Source: Collinsella sp. AF02-46-1
GTDB taxonomy: Bacteria; Actinomycetota; Coriobacteriia; Coriobacteriales; Coriobacteriaceae
DNA: 9,954 nucleotides
Assembly: GCA_934876235.1 (NCBI GenBank)
Contig: CAKXKM010000066.1
Span: forward strand, 1 to 9,954
Direction: 5' to 3'
A program made the position numbers and the translations under genes. The first letter of the stretch is position 1; every line of letters starts with the position of its first letter. The notes below the pieces were generated by a model, which had not been told where the DNA came from, did not search any database, and saw only the letters and a program-made list of their open reading frames with translations. Shown here piece by piece: positions 1 through 6,387 of the stretch.

Positions 1-377
1 GCCTCGGCCATCAGGCCATCGAGCTCACGAAGGCGCATGCCCAGCAGGTCGGACATTTCCTTCTGCTCCATCTTGGGCTTGAGGTCAAGAAGCTTGATGG
101 CGCGCTCGATGTTCGCCATGCGCTCGGCCTTGGCCTCCTCCTCCTTGGAAATAGCAAAGCGACGGCTGCGCAGCAGGCGGGCGGCCTTCTGCATCTTGTC
201 CATCAGCTCTTCGTCATCGTAATCAGCGGCGGCCTCGACAACCTCGGCCTCCTCGGCGGAAACCTCGTCAGCAGCCTCAACCTCGGCAGCTTCGGTCTCC
301 ACGGTCTCGACTGCCTCGACCTCGGCAGCCATGGTCTCGTTCTCGGTCTCGTTCATGATCTCTTCGTTCTCAGACAT
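1..377 (-). CDS. Acidic protein with probable winged-helix DNA-binding segment (5' part only)
   Basis: The gene starts at ATG 375-377 and runs off the left edge, so only 125 codons are visible. AAGGAG (382-387) lies 4 nt upstream of the start. Residues 1-60 are strongly acidic (about one third Glu/Asp, with repeated AAEVEA/VETVE units) and are probably disordered. Residues 58-90 are a charged, basic helical stretch (KMQKAARLLRSRR). Residues 91-125 (IERAIKLLDLKPKMEQKEMSDLLGM..., split here) have the spacing of a MarR-like winged helix: helix, turn, then a second helix RLRELDGLMAE. The helix-turn-helix reading is an inference from pattern; I do not recognise the full protein. It lies 152 bp downstream of the MFS gene on the same strand, so it could be co-transcribed with it, but it also has its own possible -10 box. 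Confidence 0.8.
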   Translation of the reverse strand, partial: MSENEEIMNETENETMAAEVEAVETVETEAAEVEAADEVSAEEAEVVEAAADYDDEELMDKMQKAARLLRSRRFAISKEEEAKAERMANIERAIKLLDLKPKMEQKEMSDLLGMRLRELDGLMAE

Positions 378-445
378 GAGACTCCTTCTTGGCCCTCTCG
401 GGCATCATCGCCCCATTCGCGGGGCCCGTCGCGCACTCTTTGCGC

Positions 446-451
446 TTTATA
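446..451 (-). promoter_or_regulatory. Possible -10 box for the acidic wHTH gene
   Basis: TATAAA on the minus strand, about 70 bp upstream of the ATG at 377. No good -35 hexamer sits 16-18 bp upstream of it, so this is weak. A small inverted repeat TGCC-TCTC-GGCA (458-469) lies just upstream of it. Confidence 0.25.
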
Positions 452-529
452 CATTCATGCCTCTCGGCAAAACGTCCATTAGTTTATGGTGTCGCCATCC
501 AATCTAGCTGCAGAATCTATGTGCACACA

Positions 530-1945
530 TTAATGCGACATGTGCGACTCGCGGCGAGCGTACACCAGCGACACCGCGAACCCGACAACGGCAATCACGG
601 CCGCCACGCGCACGGCGGCTGCAAATCCTATCGCCTGGGCAACGTCCGACGCAACGCCTGCGGCTCCAGCAGCCACCGCAGAACTCGAAAGCAGGCCGAT
701 AAACAGCGACGGACCAAACGACGCGGCAATCATGTTCCACGTGTTAAGCAATGCCGTTCCGTGAGGATGCTCAGCGGCGGGAAGCGTCTCCAAACCGGCG
801 GTCTGCGAGGGGCTCAGTACCAAACCGACGCCGGCATACACCACAACGGTCAGCAGCACGACAACGCCGATGTTCATGCTTGCCGCGGTCATCGAGATTG
901 CCGTCTGCCCCACAGCGATCAGGGCAAAGCCGACCGGCAGCAGCGGCCACGCACCACGGGCATCCATCACGCGTCCGCCCACAATCGAGGTCACAGCGTT
1001 GCAGGCGATCGCCGGCAAAATGAGCAAACCCGCGACAAGTGCGGTCATGCCGTATGCGCCCTCAAAATAGAGCGGCAACAAAACGCTCATCGAGAACGTC
1101 GTCATCATCGACACCACCACAAGCAGGCATGCAGGCCAAAAACGAACGCTCGCCATGGGACGCACGTTAAGCACCGGATGCTCGAGCTTGAGCTGACGAA
1201 CCGCAAACAGGCCGAGCACCACAACAGCGGCGAAAAGCGCCACGATACCGGCCATCACATTGGTCGAGAACTCGCCTACGGAATACACGAACGCCGTAAT
1301 GCCGGCAGAGAGCAAAACAACCGACAGAATATCAAGCGTGGTGTTCGAGCGCTCTCCGACATTCCGAACGAGCTTTGCTGCCGCCGCGGCGACCACGACA
1401 CCGCCCACCAGCGGCACTATGAACACCGCCCTCCAGCCAAACAACGTGCACATAAGACCACTAATCACGGGCCCAAACGCCGGCCCTAGCGTAATGCAGG
1501 CACCGCCCAGGCTCAGATACAGACCGAGCTTCTCGCGCGGAGCACAAGATAGCACCACATTCATCATGAGCGGACACAAGATGCCCGATCCCGCAGCCTG
1601 CAAAATACGACTTGGCAGCAAAACGGTAAACGACGGGGCGACCAGGCACAGGACTTCTCCGGCGACCATGCATCCGCATGCGAAAAACAGCAGCTTGCGC
1701 GTCGAGAAACGACCGGACAGAAAGGCCATGATGGCCGTAAAGATCGACGTCACGATCATGTATCCCGAAACGAGCCACTGCGCCGTGGTAGCGCTCACCG
1801 AAAAGACCGCCATGATGTCGTGCAACGCCACGTTAATAATGTTCTCGTTAAACGCGGCGACAAAGGCTGCAGTATACATTACGACGAGAAACGTCGCAGT
1901 GGCCGATGGCGCTACTTGAACTTGTTGCTGAGATTTGCTCCCCAT
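530..1945 (-). CDS. MFS transporter, DHA2 (EmrB/QacA-like) family, probable multidrug efflux
   Basis: A 471-residue, very hydrophobic protein. The family is proton-driven and sits in the cytoplasmic membrane, exporting drugs or other amphiphiles; the substrate cannot be read from sequence. Motifs in order: NENIINVALHDI (33-44, the DHA2 motif in membrane segment 1, with Asn in place of the usual Asp), WLVSGYM (57-63), motif A-like GRFSTRKLL in the 2-3 loop (78-86), RILQAAGSG (113-121), and antiporter motif C as GPAFGPVISG (154-163). Length matches DHA2 proteins, which usually have 14 membrane segments. The start is ATG with a GGAAGGA ribosome site just upstream; the stop is TAA. It is transcribed away from the deformylase-like gene. 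No adjacent MarR/TetR regulator is upstream, although the truncated wHTH gene follows it on the same strand. No convincing terminator follows. Confidence 0.92.
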   Translation of the reverse strand: MGSKSQQQVQVAPSATATFLVVMYTAAFVAAFNENIINVALHDIMAVFSVSATTAQWLVSGYMIVTSIFTAIMAFLSGRFSTRKLLFFACGCMVAGEVLCLVAPSFTVLLPSRILQAAGSGILCPLMMNVVLSCAPREKLGLYLSLGGACITLGPAFGPVISGLMCTLFGWRAVFIVPLVGGVVVAAAAAKLVRNVGERSNTTLDILSVVLLSAGITAFVYSVGEFSTNVMAGIVALFAAVVVLGLFAVRQLKLEHPVLNVRPMASVRFWPACLLVVVSMMTTFSMSVLLPLYFEGAYGMTALVAGLLILPAIACNAVTSIVGGRVMDARGAWPLLPVGFALIAVGQTAISMTAASMNIGVVVLLTVVVYAGVGLVLSPSQTAGLETLPAAEHPHGTALLNTWNMIAASFGPSLFIGLLSSSAVAAGAAGVASDVAQAIGFAAAVRVAAVIAVVGFAVSLVYARRESHMSH

Positions 1946-2149
1946 GCATTTCCTTCCTCTTGGAACGACAGTCGCATCGCCCCAGAGGAACAGTCCAGGG
2001 CGAGCATGAGCCCTAGACTTACGTCAGACGCCGCACGCGACGGATCCGACAACATGGTCCAACGTTGAAAGATTGTAACGCTGACGCGCAGCTTTCCTTC
2101 CGCGCTATTATTAAAAGTCCACGAAAGCACGAGACATGAGGAGCCCGCC
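1946..2149. other. Divergent intergenic region, MFS / deformylase-like gene
   Basis: A 204-bp region that must hold both promoters. For the plus-strand gene, TATTAT (2106-2111) is a good -10, with CTGACG (2081-2086) as a possible -35 at a long 19-bp spacing. For the minus-strand transporter, TACAAT (2072-2077) is a possible -10 with no clear -35. Short symmetrical sequences are present: CGGATCCG (2041-2048), CAACGTTG (2060-2067), and AGGGC/GCCCT arms around 2008-2025. None is strong enough to call an operator. Confidence 0.35.
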
Positions 2150-2560
2150 ATGATTAAGCCCATCATGAAATCCGAGTTCTTTTTGCGCCTGCCTTCCGAA
2201 GACGCGGGACCCGACGATGCCGCGACCGGGCAGGACCTCCTGGATACGCTCCATGAGCATGAGCACGAGTGCGTGGGCCTTGCCGCCAACATGATTGGCG
2301 TGCGCAAACGCATCATCTGCGTAAAGGACGGCAACAGGGCGCTGCTGATGTACAACCCTCAAATTCTTGAGCAGGTCAATTCCTATCAGACGAGCGAAGG
2401 ATGTCTCTCGCTTTCCGGCGAGCGCCCCTGTACTCGCTATCGCCGCATTAAGGTTGAGTATTTGGACGAGAATTTCGTCCACCGCATCAAAAACTTCTCG
2501 GGCTACACCGCCGAGATCATCCAACACGAAATCGACCACTGTTGCGGAATCGTTATCTAG
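2150..2560 (+). CDS. Peptide deformylase family protein (small, Met-for-Gln variant of motif I)
   Basis: Peptide deformylases remove the formyl group from the N-terminal Met of nascent proteins, using an Fe/Zn ion held by one Cys and two His. All metal and acid residues are present: motif II EGCLSLSG (83-90, Cys85) and motif III QHEIDH (125-130, His126, Glu127, His130). Motif I is GLAANMIG (43-50) in place of the classical GxGLAAPQxG, so the catalytic Gln is replaced by Met. From memory, a subgroup of short (~136-residue) deformylase paralogues in Gram-positive bacteria has the same AANMIG motif and ends just after motif III, as here; this is therefore a subfamily trait, not damage. The start is ATG 2150 with GAGGAG (2138-2143) 6 nt upstream; the stop is TAG. 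Whether it is a true deformylase or acts on another formylated or acylated substrate is open. Confidence 0.88.
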   Translation: MIKPIMKSEFFLRLPSEDAGPDDAATGQDLLDTLHEHEHECVGLAANMIGVRKRIICVKDGNRALLMYNPQILEQVNSYQTSEGCLSLSGERPCTRYRRIKVEYLDENFVHRIKNFSGYTAEIIQHEIDHCCGIVI

Positions 2561-2638
2561 AAAGCCAAGGAAAATGACCTGCTTTCCTCCGTTGCATGCG
2601 GATCGTGATAACGATACAGGTTGAGCACACGCCAGCGA

Positions 2639-2738
2639 GCGAGCCGCATTTGCGCCAAGGTGACGTGAAATGAGAGGGCGCTGACCTTCTGGTCGCGCCC
2701 TCGAAATTGAACGTCAGATTGGCGTGAATGCGGCTCGC
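2639..2738 (+). ncRNA. Candidate structured RNA: ~100-nt long interrupted hairpin
   Basis: Read as plus-strand RNA, the element folds into one rod. The pairs are 2639-2650 with 2727-2738 (12 bp), two U-G wobbles (2651-2652/2725-2726), 2653-2658 with 2719-2724 (6 bp), internal loop GG/GA, 2661-2666 with 2711-2716 (6 bp), internal loop GAAAUGA (2667-2673)/GAAAUUGA (2703-2710), 2674-2681 with 2695-2702 (8 bp), bulged U2682, 2683-2686 with 2691-2694 (4 bp), and loop UUCU. The large internal loop can form tandem G-A pairs at both ends. These pairs and the G-U wobbles work only on the plus strand, which favours RNA over a DNA site. It starts 78 nt after the deformylase-like stop, so it could be a 3' UTR element, a separate small RNA, or a dispersed palindromic repeat. 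I cannot assign it to a known family. Confidence 0.45.
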
Positions 2739-2752
2739 GCAGCGTCAAGTGG

Positions 2753-2776
2753 TCCGCCGTTCGGTAGAACGGCGGA
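2753..2776 (-). terminator. Hairpin terminator after the XRE-aminotransferase gene
   Basis: Perfect 10-bp stem: TCCGCCGTTC (2753-2762), loop GGTA, GAACGGCGGA (2767-2776). It lies 5 nt past the TAA of the minus-strand gene. Neither side has a real U-tract (minus strand continues CCACTTG), so termination may be inefficient. Being symmetrical, it could also end plus-strand transcripts coming from the deformylase and RNA side. Confidence 0.55.
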
Positions 2777-2781
2777 ACTAA

Positions 2782-4302
2782 TTAGCTCTGGCGGTAATGG
2801 TCGAAGAAGTCGGCGAGGTCTTCGAGGGACTCTTTGAGCACTTCCATGCGCGGCAGGTACACGATACGGAAGTGGTCGGGCTCAGCCCAGTTAAAGCCGC
2901 CGCCGCGCGTGATCAGGATCTTCTTCTCGTGCAGCAGGTCAAGGGCGAACTGCTCGTCATCGGTAATGTTGAACTTCTTCACATCCATCTTGGGGAAGAT
3001 GTAGAACGCCGCACGCGGCTTAACCACCGAGATGCCGTCAATCTTGTTGAGCGCCTCATACACAAAGTTGCGCTGCTCGTAGACACGACCGCCCGGGCGG
3101 ATATAGTCGTTGACCGACTGATGGCCGCCGAGCGCCGTCTGGACGATCGACTGAGCCGGCACGTTGGAGCACAGACGCATGTTGGAGAGCATGTTGATGC
3201 CCATGATGAAGTCGCTCATGCAGCGCTGGTTGCCCGAAAGCACCATCCAGCCAATACGATAGCCCGCGATCATGTGCGACTTGGACAGACCGCTAAAGGT
3301 GACGCAGGGCAGATCGGGAGCGAGCGAGGCAATCGAGACGTGCTCGTAGCCGTCCATGCACAGGCGGTCGTAGATCTCATCAGCAAAGATCATCAGCTGA
3401 TGCCTGCGTGCAACCTCGACGATGCCCTCGAGCACCTCGCGTGGATAGACGGAACCCGTGGGGTTGTTGGGGTTGATGATGACGAGGGCTTTGGTCGCGC
3501 TCGTGATCTTGGACTCCATATCCTCCAGGTCGGGATACCAATCCGCCTGCTCATCGCACAGATAGTGCACGGGATGACCGCCGGCAAGGGTTGCGCACGC
3601 CGTCCAGAGCGGATAGTCGGGGCTGGGGATCAGAATCTCGTCGCCATTGTCGAGCAGCGCGTTCATCGAAAGCTGAATGAGCTCGGACACGCCGTTGCCC
3701 GTGTAGATATGCTCCATCTGAACGTTGGGCAAGCCCTTGATCTGCGAATACTGCATGATCGCCTTGCGCGCGGAGAACAGGCCACGCGAGTTGGAATAGC
3801 CTTCGCAGTCGGGCAGCTGCTGGCGCATGTCCTTGATGACCTCATCGGGCGTGCGGAAACCGAAGGGCGCCGGGTTGCCGATATTGAGCTTGAGGATGCG
3901 CTCGCCCTCGTCCTCCATACGGGCGGCCTCGTCGACGACGGGACCGCGCACGTCATACAGGACGTTATCGAGCTTGGCGGATTTAGAAAAAGTACGCATG
4001 GTGGTGCTCCTTGCAATTTGAGCTGAGGGATGGGATTCGGGCCTGGAATCGTTGCGGGGAGATGATTCCTCGCCTTGGTCGGCGTCACCGGCGAGCAGCC
4101 AGGTAACATCGACCTCCAAAATACGGGCGAGCAGCTCTGCCACATCGCGCCGCGGAATCGTCTTGCCGCTCACATATTGGCTCATCTGGCTCTTGCCGAG
4201 TTTTTTGCCGAGCATCTCCGATGCGCGGATCACGTCCGACTGGCGAACGTCGCGATCGGACATAGCCTGTCGCAGGCGATCGCTAAACGTCTCTTGGGCC
4301 AC
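2782..4302 (-). CDS. XRE helix-turn-helix / AlaA-like alanine aminotransferase fusion
   Basis: Predicted 506 residues. Residues 6-72 form an XRE/Cro-type domain, with recognition region KSQMSQYVSGKTIP followed by a WLLAG end. Residues 73-101 are a polar linker. Residues 102-506 are a full class I PLP aminotransferase that closely resembles E. coli AlaA (glutamate-pyruvate transaminase), as I recall that sequence: LNIGNPAPFGF, GNGVSELI, PDYPLWTA, NPNNPTG (277-283), DEIYD (308-312), SGLSK with PLP lysine K341, and carboxylate-binding Arg in DHFRIV (R479). The start chosen is GTG 4300-4302 because AAGGAGG sits 5 nt upstream; the upstream GTG at 4341 has no ribosome site and falls at the operator. 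Upstream TTGAAC repeats suggest autoregulation by the fused domain. An internal ribosome site and ATG at 3997-3999 could also give the enzyme alone. No sign of frameshift or decay. Confidence 0.93.
   Translation of the reverse strand: MAQETFSDRLRQAMSDRDVRQSDVIRASEMLGKKLGKSQMSQYVSGKTIPRRDVAELLARILEVDVTWLLAGDADQGEESSPRNDSRPESHPSAQIARSTTMRTFSKSAKLDNVLYDVRGPVVDEAARMEDEGERILKLNIGNPAPFGFRTPDEVIKDMRQQLPDCEGYSNSRGLFSARKAIMQYSQIKGLPNVQMEHIYTGNGVSELIQLSMNALLDNGDEILIPSPDYPLWTACATLAGGHPVHYLCDEQADWYPDLEDMESKITSATKALVIINPNNPTGSVYPREVLEGIVEVARRHQLMIFADEIYDRLCMDGYEHVSIASLAPDLPCVTFSGLSKSHMIAGYRIGWMVLSGNQRCMSDFIMGINMLSNMRLCSNVPAQSIVQTALGGHQSVNDYIRPGGRVYEQRNFVYEALNKIDGISVVKPRAAFYIFPKMDVKKFNITDDEQFALDLLHEKKILITRGGGFNWAEPDHFRIVYLPRMEVLKESLEDLADFFDHYRQS
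3997..4012 (-). promoter_or_regulatory. Internal ribosome binding site and ATG for stand-alone AlaA domain
   Basis: AAGGAG (4007-4012) lies 7 nt upstream of an in-frame ATG (3997-3999) inside the fusion gene. Translation from here would give 405 residues beginning MRTFSKSAKLDNV. That is the length and the position of the natural N-terminus of E. coli AlaA as I recall it. Either it is a working second start, or it is left over from a time when the two domains were separate genes. Confidence 0.55.
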
Positions 4303-4305
4303 AGG

Positions 4306-4312
4306 AACCTCC
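4306..4312 (-). promoter_or_regulatory. Ribosome binding site that fixes the fusion start
   Basis: AGGAGG with flanking A (AAGGAGG, followed by TTCCT and then GTG) is the best Shine-Dalgarno match near the 5' end. It decides for GTG 4302 over the GTG at 4341, which would add 13 residues (XFYKLNFASKEVP) with no ribosome site. Confidence 0.75.
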
Positions 4313-4320
4313 TTGCTGGC

Positions 4321-4405
4321 AAAGTTCAATTTATAGAACACGAATTGAACCTGAGTTCAATTTAGGCAGCAGTATAACGCCGTGCTATTTCGAAAAGTTC
4401 AATTT
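4321..4405 (-). promoter_or_regulatory. Promoter/operator of the XRE-aminotransferase gene (TTGAAC repeats)
   Basis: The central element is a perfect inverted repeat, AATTGAAC (4343-4350), spacer CTGA, GTTCAATT (4355-4362). The same half-site recurs on each side as the identical 12-mer AAAGTTCAATTT at 4321-4332 and 4394-4405. Minus-strand -10 candidates are TATACT (4371-4376), which would place the palindrome at the transcription start, and TATAAA (4330-4335), which would place the palindrome between -35 and -10. Either layout suits repression by a dimeric XRE protein. The natural candidate is the N-terminal domain of the gene itself, which is an inference. Confidence 0.6.
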
Positions 4406-4465
4406 CAAAAATAAAATGAGCAAGACCTCGAGATTTATCCCAAGGCGATAACGACGTGCACGCAT

Positions 4466-5323
4466 TTAGAGGTATTCGAGGAAACGAGCGGCGGCAAGCG
4501 AAACATCGGCCGTTCGATATATGGCGTTGATCTGCCGATGGGGATGCCCTTCGAGCGGACGCACAGCAACATCGAACTGGCAGCGACGCAAGATGAGCGC
4601 GGGAAGAATGCTCACGCCCAGGCCATCCTCGACCATAGCCATAATCGCATAGTCATCCCAAGTCGACAGTTTTGAGCGCACCGCCAGCCCCGCCCGACGG
4701 AATAGCGGCGTAATCTCATCATCGGTACCCCGTTCCAGCAGAATAAACTGCTCTCTTGCCAAATCGGTAAGAGAGACGAACTCCGCCGTGGCAAGCAACG
4801 AATCTGTCGGCACCACCGCCATCAGCTCATCACACACTAAAGACCGTGATGCCATGCCGTTTTCTCGGGGCTCACGCGGGATAAAGCCCAGGTCGCAGCG
4901 CCCCTCCGCCACCCATTGTTCAATCTCTGAGTAATCGCCCATCAGCAACTCATAATCGACGTCCGGGTGATCGGCGCGAAAACGCGCTATGACCGGTGGC
5001 AGCACGTGGGTCGCCACACTCGAAAACGTACCAATGCAGATCTTGCCGCGCATGAGCCCACGCATCTCGTCCACGTGTCGCTGCAGGCGGCCAAACTCCT
5101 CGCAGAGCGCCTCAACCGCCGGCATGATCTGCCGCCCATCGGCAGAAAGCACCACACCCTCGCGGCTGCGGTCGAGCACCTTAAAACCCCAATCGGTCTC
5201 AAGGTCGCCCACCATGCGGCTCACGCCCGACTGCGAATAGCTCAGCCGCTCGGCGGCGCGCGTAAAACTGCCGGCCCGCACGGTCTCGAGCAGAACCTGC
5301 ATCTTTTGAATATTCGTTTCCAC
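4466..5323 (-). CDS. LysR-family transcriptional regulator
   Basis: 285 residues, the usual LysR length. Residues 3-62 are the winged-helix domain; the helix-turn-helix (about 18-42) reads GSFTRAAERLSYSQSGVSRM followed by VGDLE. A linker helix follows (65-92), then a periplasmic-binding-protein-like effector domain from about 93 (ICIGTFSSVATHVLPPVIAR ... ERGTDDEI ... VEDGLGVSILP). The start is GTG 5321-5323 with GGAGGGG (5328-5334) upstream; the stop is TAA. It is divergent from the EamA/DMT exporter, and the 118-bp space between them contains LysR-box-like repeats. The usual reading is that it controls that exporter and itself in response to a small molecule that cannot be named. No strong terminator separates it from the downstream XRE-aminotransferase promoter. 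Confidence 0.93.
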   Translation of the reverse strand: METNIQKMQVLLETVRAGSFTRAAERLSYSQSGVSRMVGDLETDWGFKVLDRSREGVVLSADGRQIMPAVEALCEEFGRLQRHVDEMRGLMRGKICIGTFSSVATHVLPPVIARFRADHPDVDYELLMGDYSEIEQWVAEGRCDLGFIPREPRENGMASRSLVCDELMAVVPTDSLLATAEFVSLTDLAREQFILLERGTDDEITPLFRRAGLAVRSKLSTWDDYAIMAMVEDGLGVSILPALILRRCQFDVAVRPLEGHPHRQINAIYRTADVSLAAARFLEYL

Positions 5324-5340
5324 GGCACCCCTCCACCTTT

Positions 5341-5359
5341 ACATGAGTTTTTGTCATGT
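5341..5359. promoter_or_regulatory. LysR-type box near lysR (T-N11-A)
   Basis: Inverted repeat ACATGA (5341-5346), 7-nt spacer, TCATGT (5354-5359), containing the T-N11-A pattern typical of LysR binding sites. It lies just inside the predicted lysR transcription start (TATAAT at 5369-5374), a position suited to autorepression. Confidence 0.5.
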
Positions 5360-5368
5360 TATCCATGC

Positions 5369-5374
5369 ATTATA
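5369..5374 (-). promoter_or_regulatory. -10 box of the lysR-family gene
   Basis: Perfect TATAAT on the minus strand, 45 bp upstream of the GTG start. The -35 region is poor (ACTGGC or CTGGCT at 16-17 bp). Confidence 0.4.
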
Positions 5375-5395
5375 TTCGCTTTTCTTCTAAAGCCA

Positions 5396-5418
5396 GTTCA
5401 CCCATAGTGAACATGTTC
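5396..5418. promoter_or_regulatory. LysR-type box near the EamA gene, with overlapping palindrome
   Basis: Inverted repeat GTTCAC (5396-5401), 5-nt spacer, GTGAAC (5407-5412), again with T-N11-A. It overlaps the perfect palindrome GAACATGTTC (5409-5418). It sits 24-46 bp upstream of the exporter ATG. Two boxes of different sequence in one divergent space fit the recognition-site plus activation-site layout of LysR regulators. No convincing plus-strand -10 was found here. Confidence 0.45.
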
Positions 5419-5441
5419 GGATATAGAGGGGATGTCAGCAC

Positions 5442-6353
5442 ATGAACAACGGATTGTTTACGTACTTAGCAGCATTGCTATTGTTTGGCTCCAACGGCAT
5501 CATCGCCGCTGCCATCGCGCTGCCGAGCTCCGATATCGTACTGTTGCGCACGTTTTTGGGCGCTCTCACCCTTGCCGCCATCCTCTTCATAACCAAGCGC
5601 CATAACCTGCAGGCTCCGTCTCGCCCCCGCGAGGCCGCAGCGCTCATCGTCTCGGGCGCCGCGCTGGGCGCCAGCTGGATTTTCCTGTTCCGCGCCTATC
5701 AGACGATCGGCGTTGGTATCTCCTCGCTGTTGTATTACTGTGGCCCCATCATCGTTATGGCCCTTTCCCCGCTCATTTTTGGCGAAAAGCTGACCGGCGG
5801 CAAAATCGCCGGCTTTGTCGCCGTCGCCTGCGGTGCTTTTCTCATTGCAGCGCAAGGTCTAGGCGGCAATATGCCCATTGCGGGCATCGTCTGTGGAATC
5901 GCCTCGGCCTTCTGCTATGCATTGATGGTCATCGCCAGCAAGGGTGCGCCGCACATCGAGGGCCTCGAGAACTCCGCACTCCAAGTGAGCGCCGCCTTTG
6001 TGACCGCACTGGCCCTCACGCTCATCACGCAGGGCGCTCCCTCGTTCCTGTCCGCCGGCGTCGCCGCCAGCATTGATTGGCGCGCCGTCGCTATGCTCGG
6101 CGTCGTCAACACCGGCATTGGTTGCCTGCTCTACTTTAGCGCCGTCGCCAAGCTGCCCGTCCAGACCGTCGCCGTCGTCGGCTACCTCGAGCCGCTTTCG
6201 GCGGTCGTGTTCTCCGTTGCCCTTTTGGGAGAGACCATGACGCCCATCCGCCTCATGGGCGCCGCGTTGATCATCGGCGGCGCGATTTTTTGCGAACTCG
6301 CCGGCAAACGCGCAAACGCCAAGGCTGGCATCGCCCAGACAGCACGTGCTTAA
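5442..6353 (+). CDS. EamA/DMT-superfamily transporter (10-TMS exporter)
   Basis: 303 hydrophobic residues organised as two EamA repeats of five membrane segments each (about 5-136 and 145-285). Repeat ends carry the family signatures: LIFGEKLTGGKIAGFVAV (111-128) in the first, and YLEPLSAVVFS (248-258) with LLGETMTPIRLMG (261-273) in the second. Members such as RhaT, YdcZ-like and amino-acid/metabolite exporters act in the cytoplasmic membrane; the substrate cannot be told from sequence. The start ATG 5442 has a moderate ribosome site (GAGGGG, 5426-5431) about 10 nt upstream. It is divergent from the LysR gene, the usual arrangement for a regulated metabolite exporter. The stop is TAA; the near-palindrome at 6388-6411 lies 35 nt downstream. 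Confidence 0.92.
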   Translation: MNNGLFTYLAALLLFGSNGIIAAAIALPSSDIVLLRTFLGALTLAAILFITKRHNLQAPSRPREAAALIVSGAALGASWIFLFRAYQTIGVGISSLLYYCGPIIVMALSPLIFGEKLTGGKIAGFVAVACGAFLIAAQGLGGNMPIAGIVCGIASAFCYALMVIASKGAPHIEGLENSALQVSAAFVTALALTLITQGAPSFLSAGVAASIDWRAVAMLGVVNTGIGCLLYFSAVAKLPVQTVAVVGYLEPLSAVVFSVALLGETMTPIRLMGAALIIGGAIFCELAGKRANAKAGIAQTARA

Positions 6354-6387
6354 AAGCCCCTGCTTTGAAATGCTACCTGCGTAGATA

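Noticed and set aside
389..1489. Plus-strand open frame of 366 codons opposite the MFS gene
   Set aside because: His/Arg/Gln-rich composition with no family resemblance; it is the complement of a convincing transporter gene.
2041..2067. CGGATCCG and CAACGTTG as operator sites between the MFS and deformylase-like genes
   Set aside because: Only 8 bp each with no extended symmetry or repetition; expected by chance at this length.
2111..2539. Minus-strand open frame of 142 codons opposite the deformylase-like gene
   Set aside because: The plus strand carries all deformylase motifs with a good ribosome site; the antisense frame has neither.
2797..4026. Plus-strand open frame of 409 codons opposite the aminotransferase
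   Set aside because: Lies wholly inside a gene with clear AlaA motifs; long antisense frames are common in GC-rich DNA and this one has no ribosome site or recognisable domain.
4411..4465. Terminator after the LysR gene
   Set aside because: The minus strand is T-rich here but only a 3-bp stem precedes it; not enough to call.
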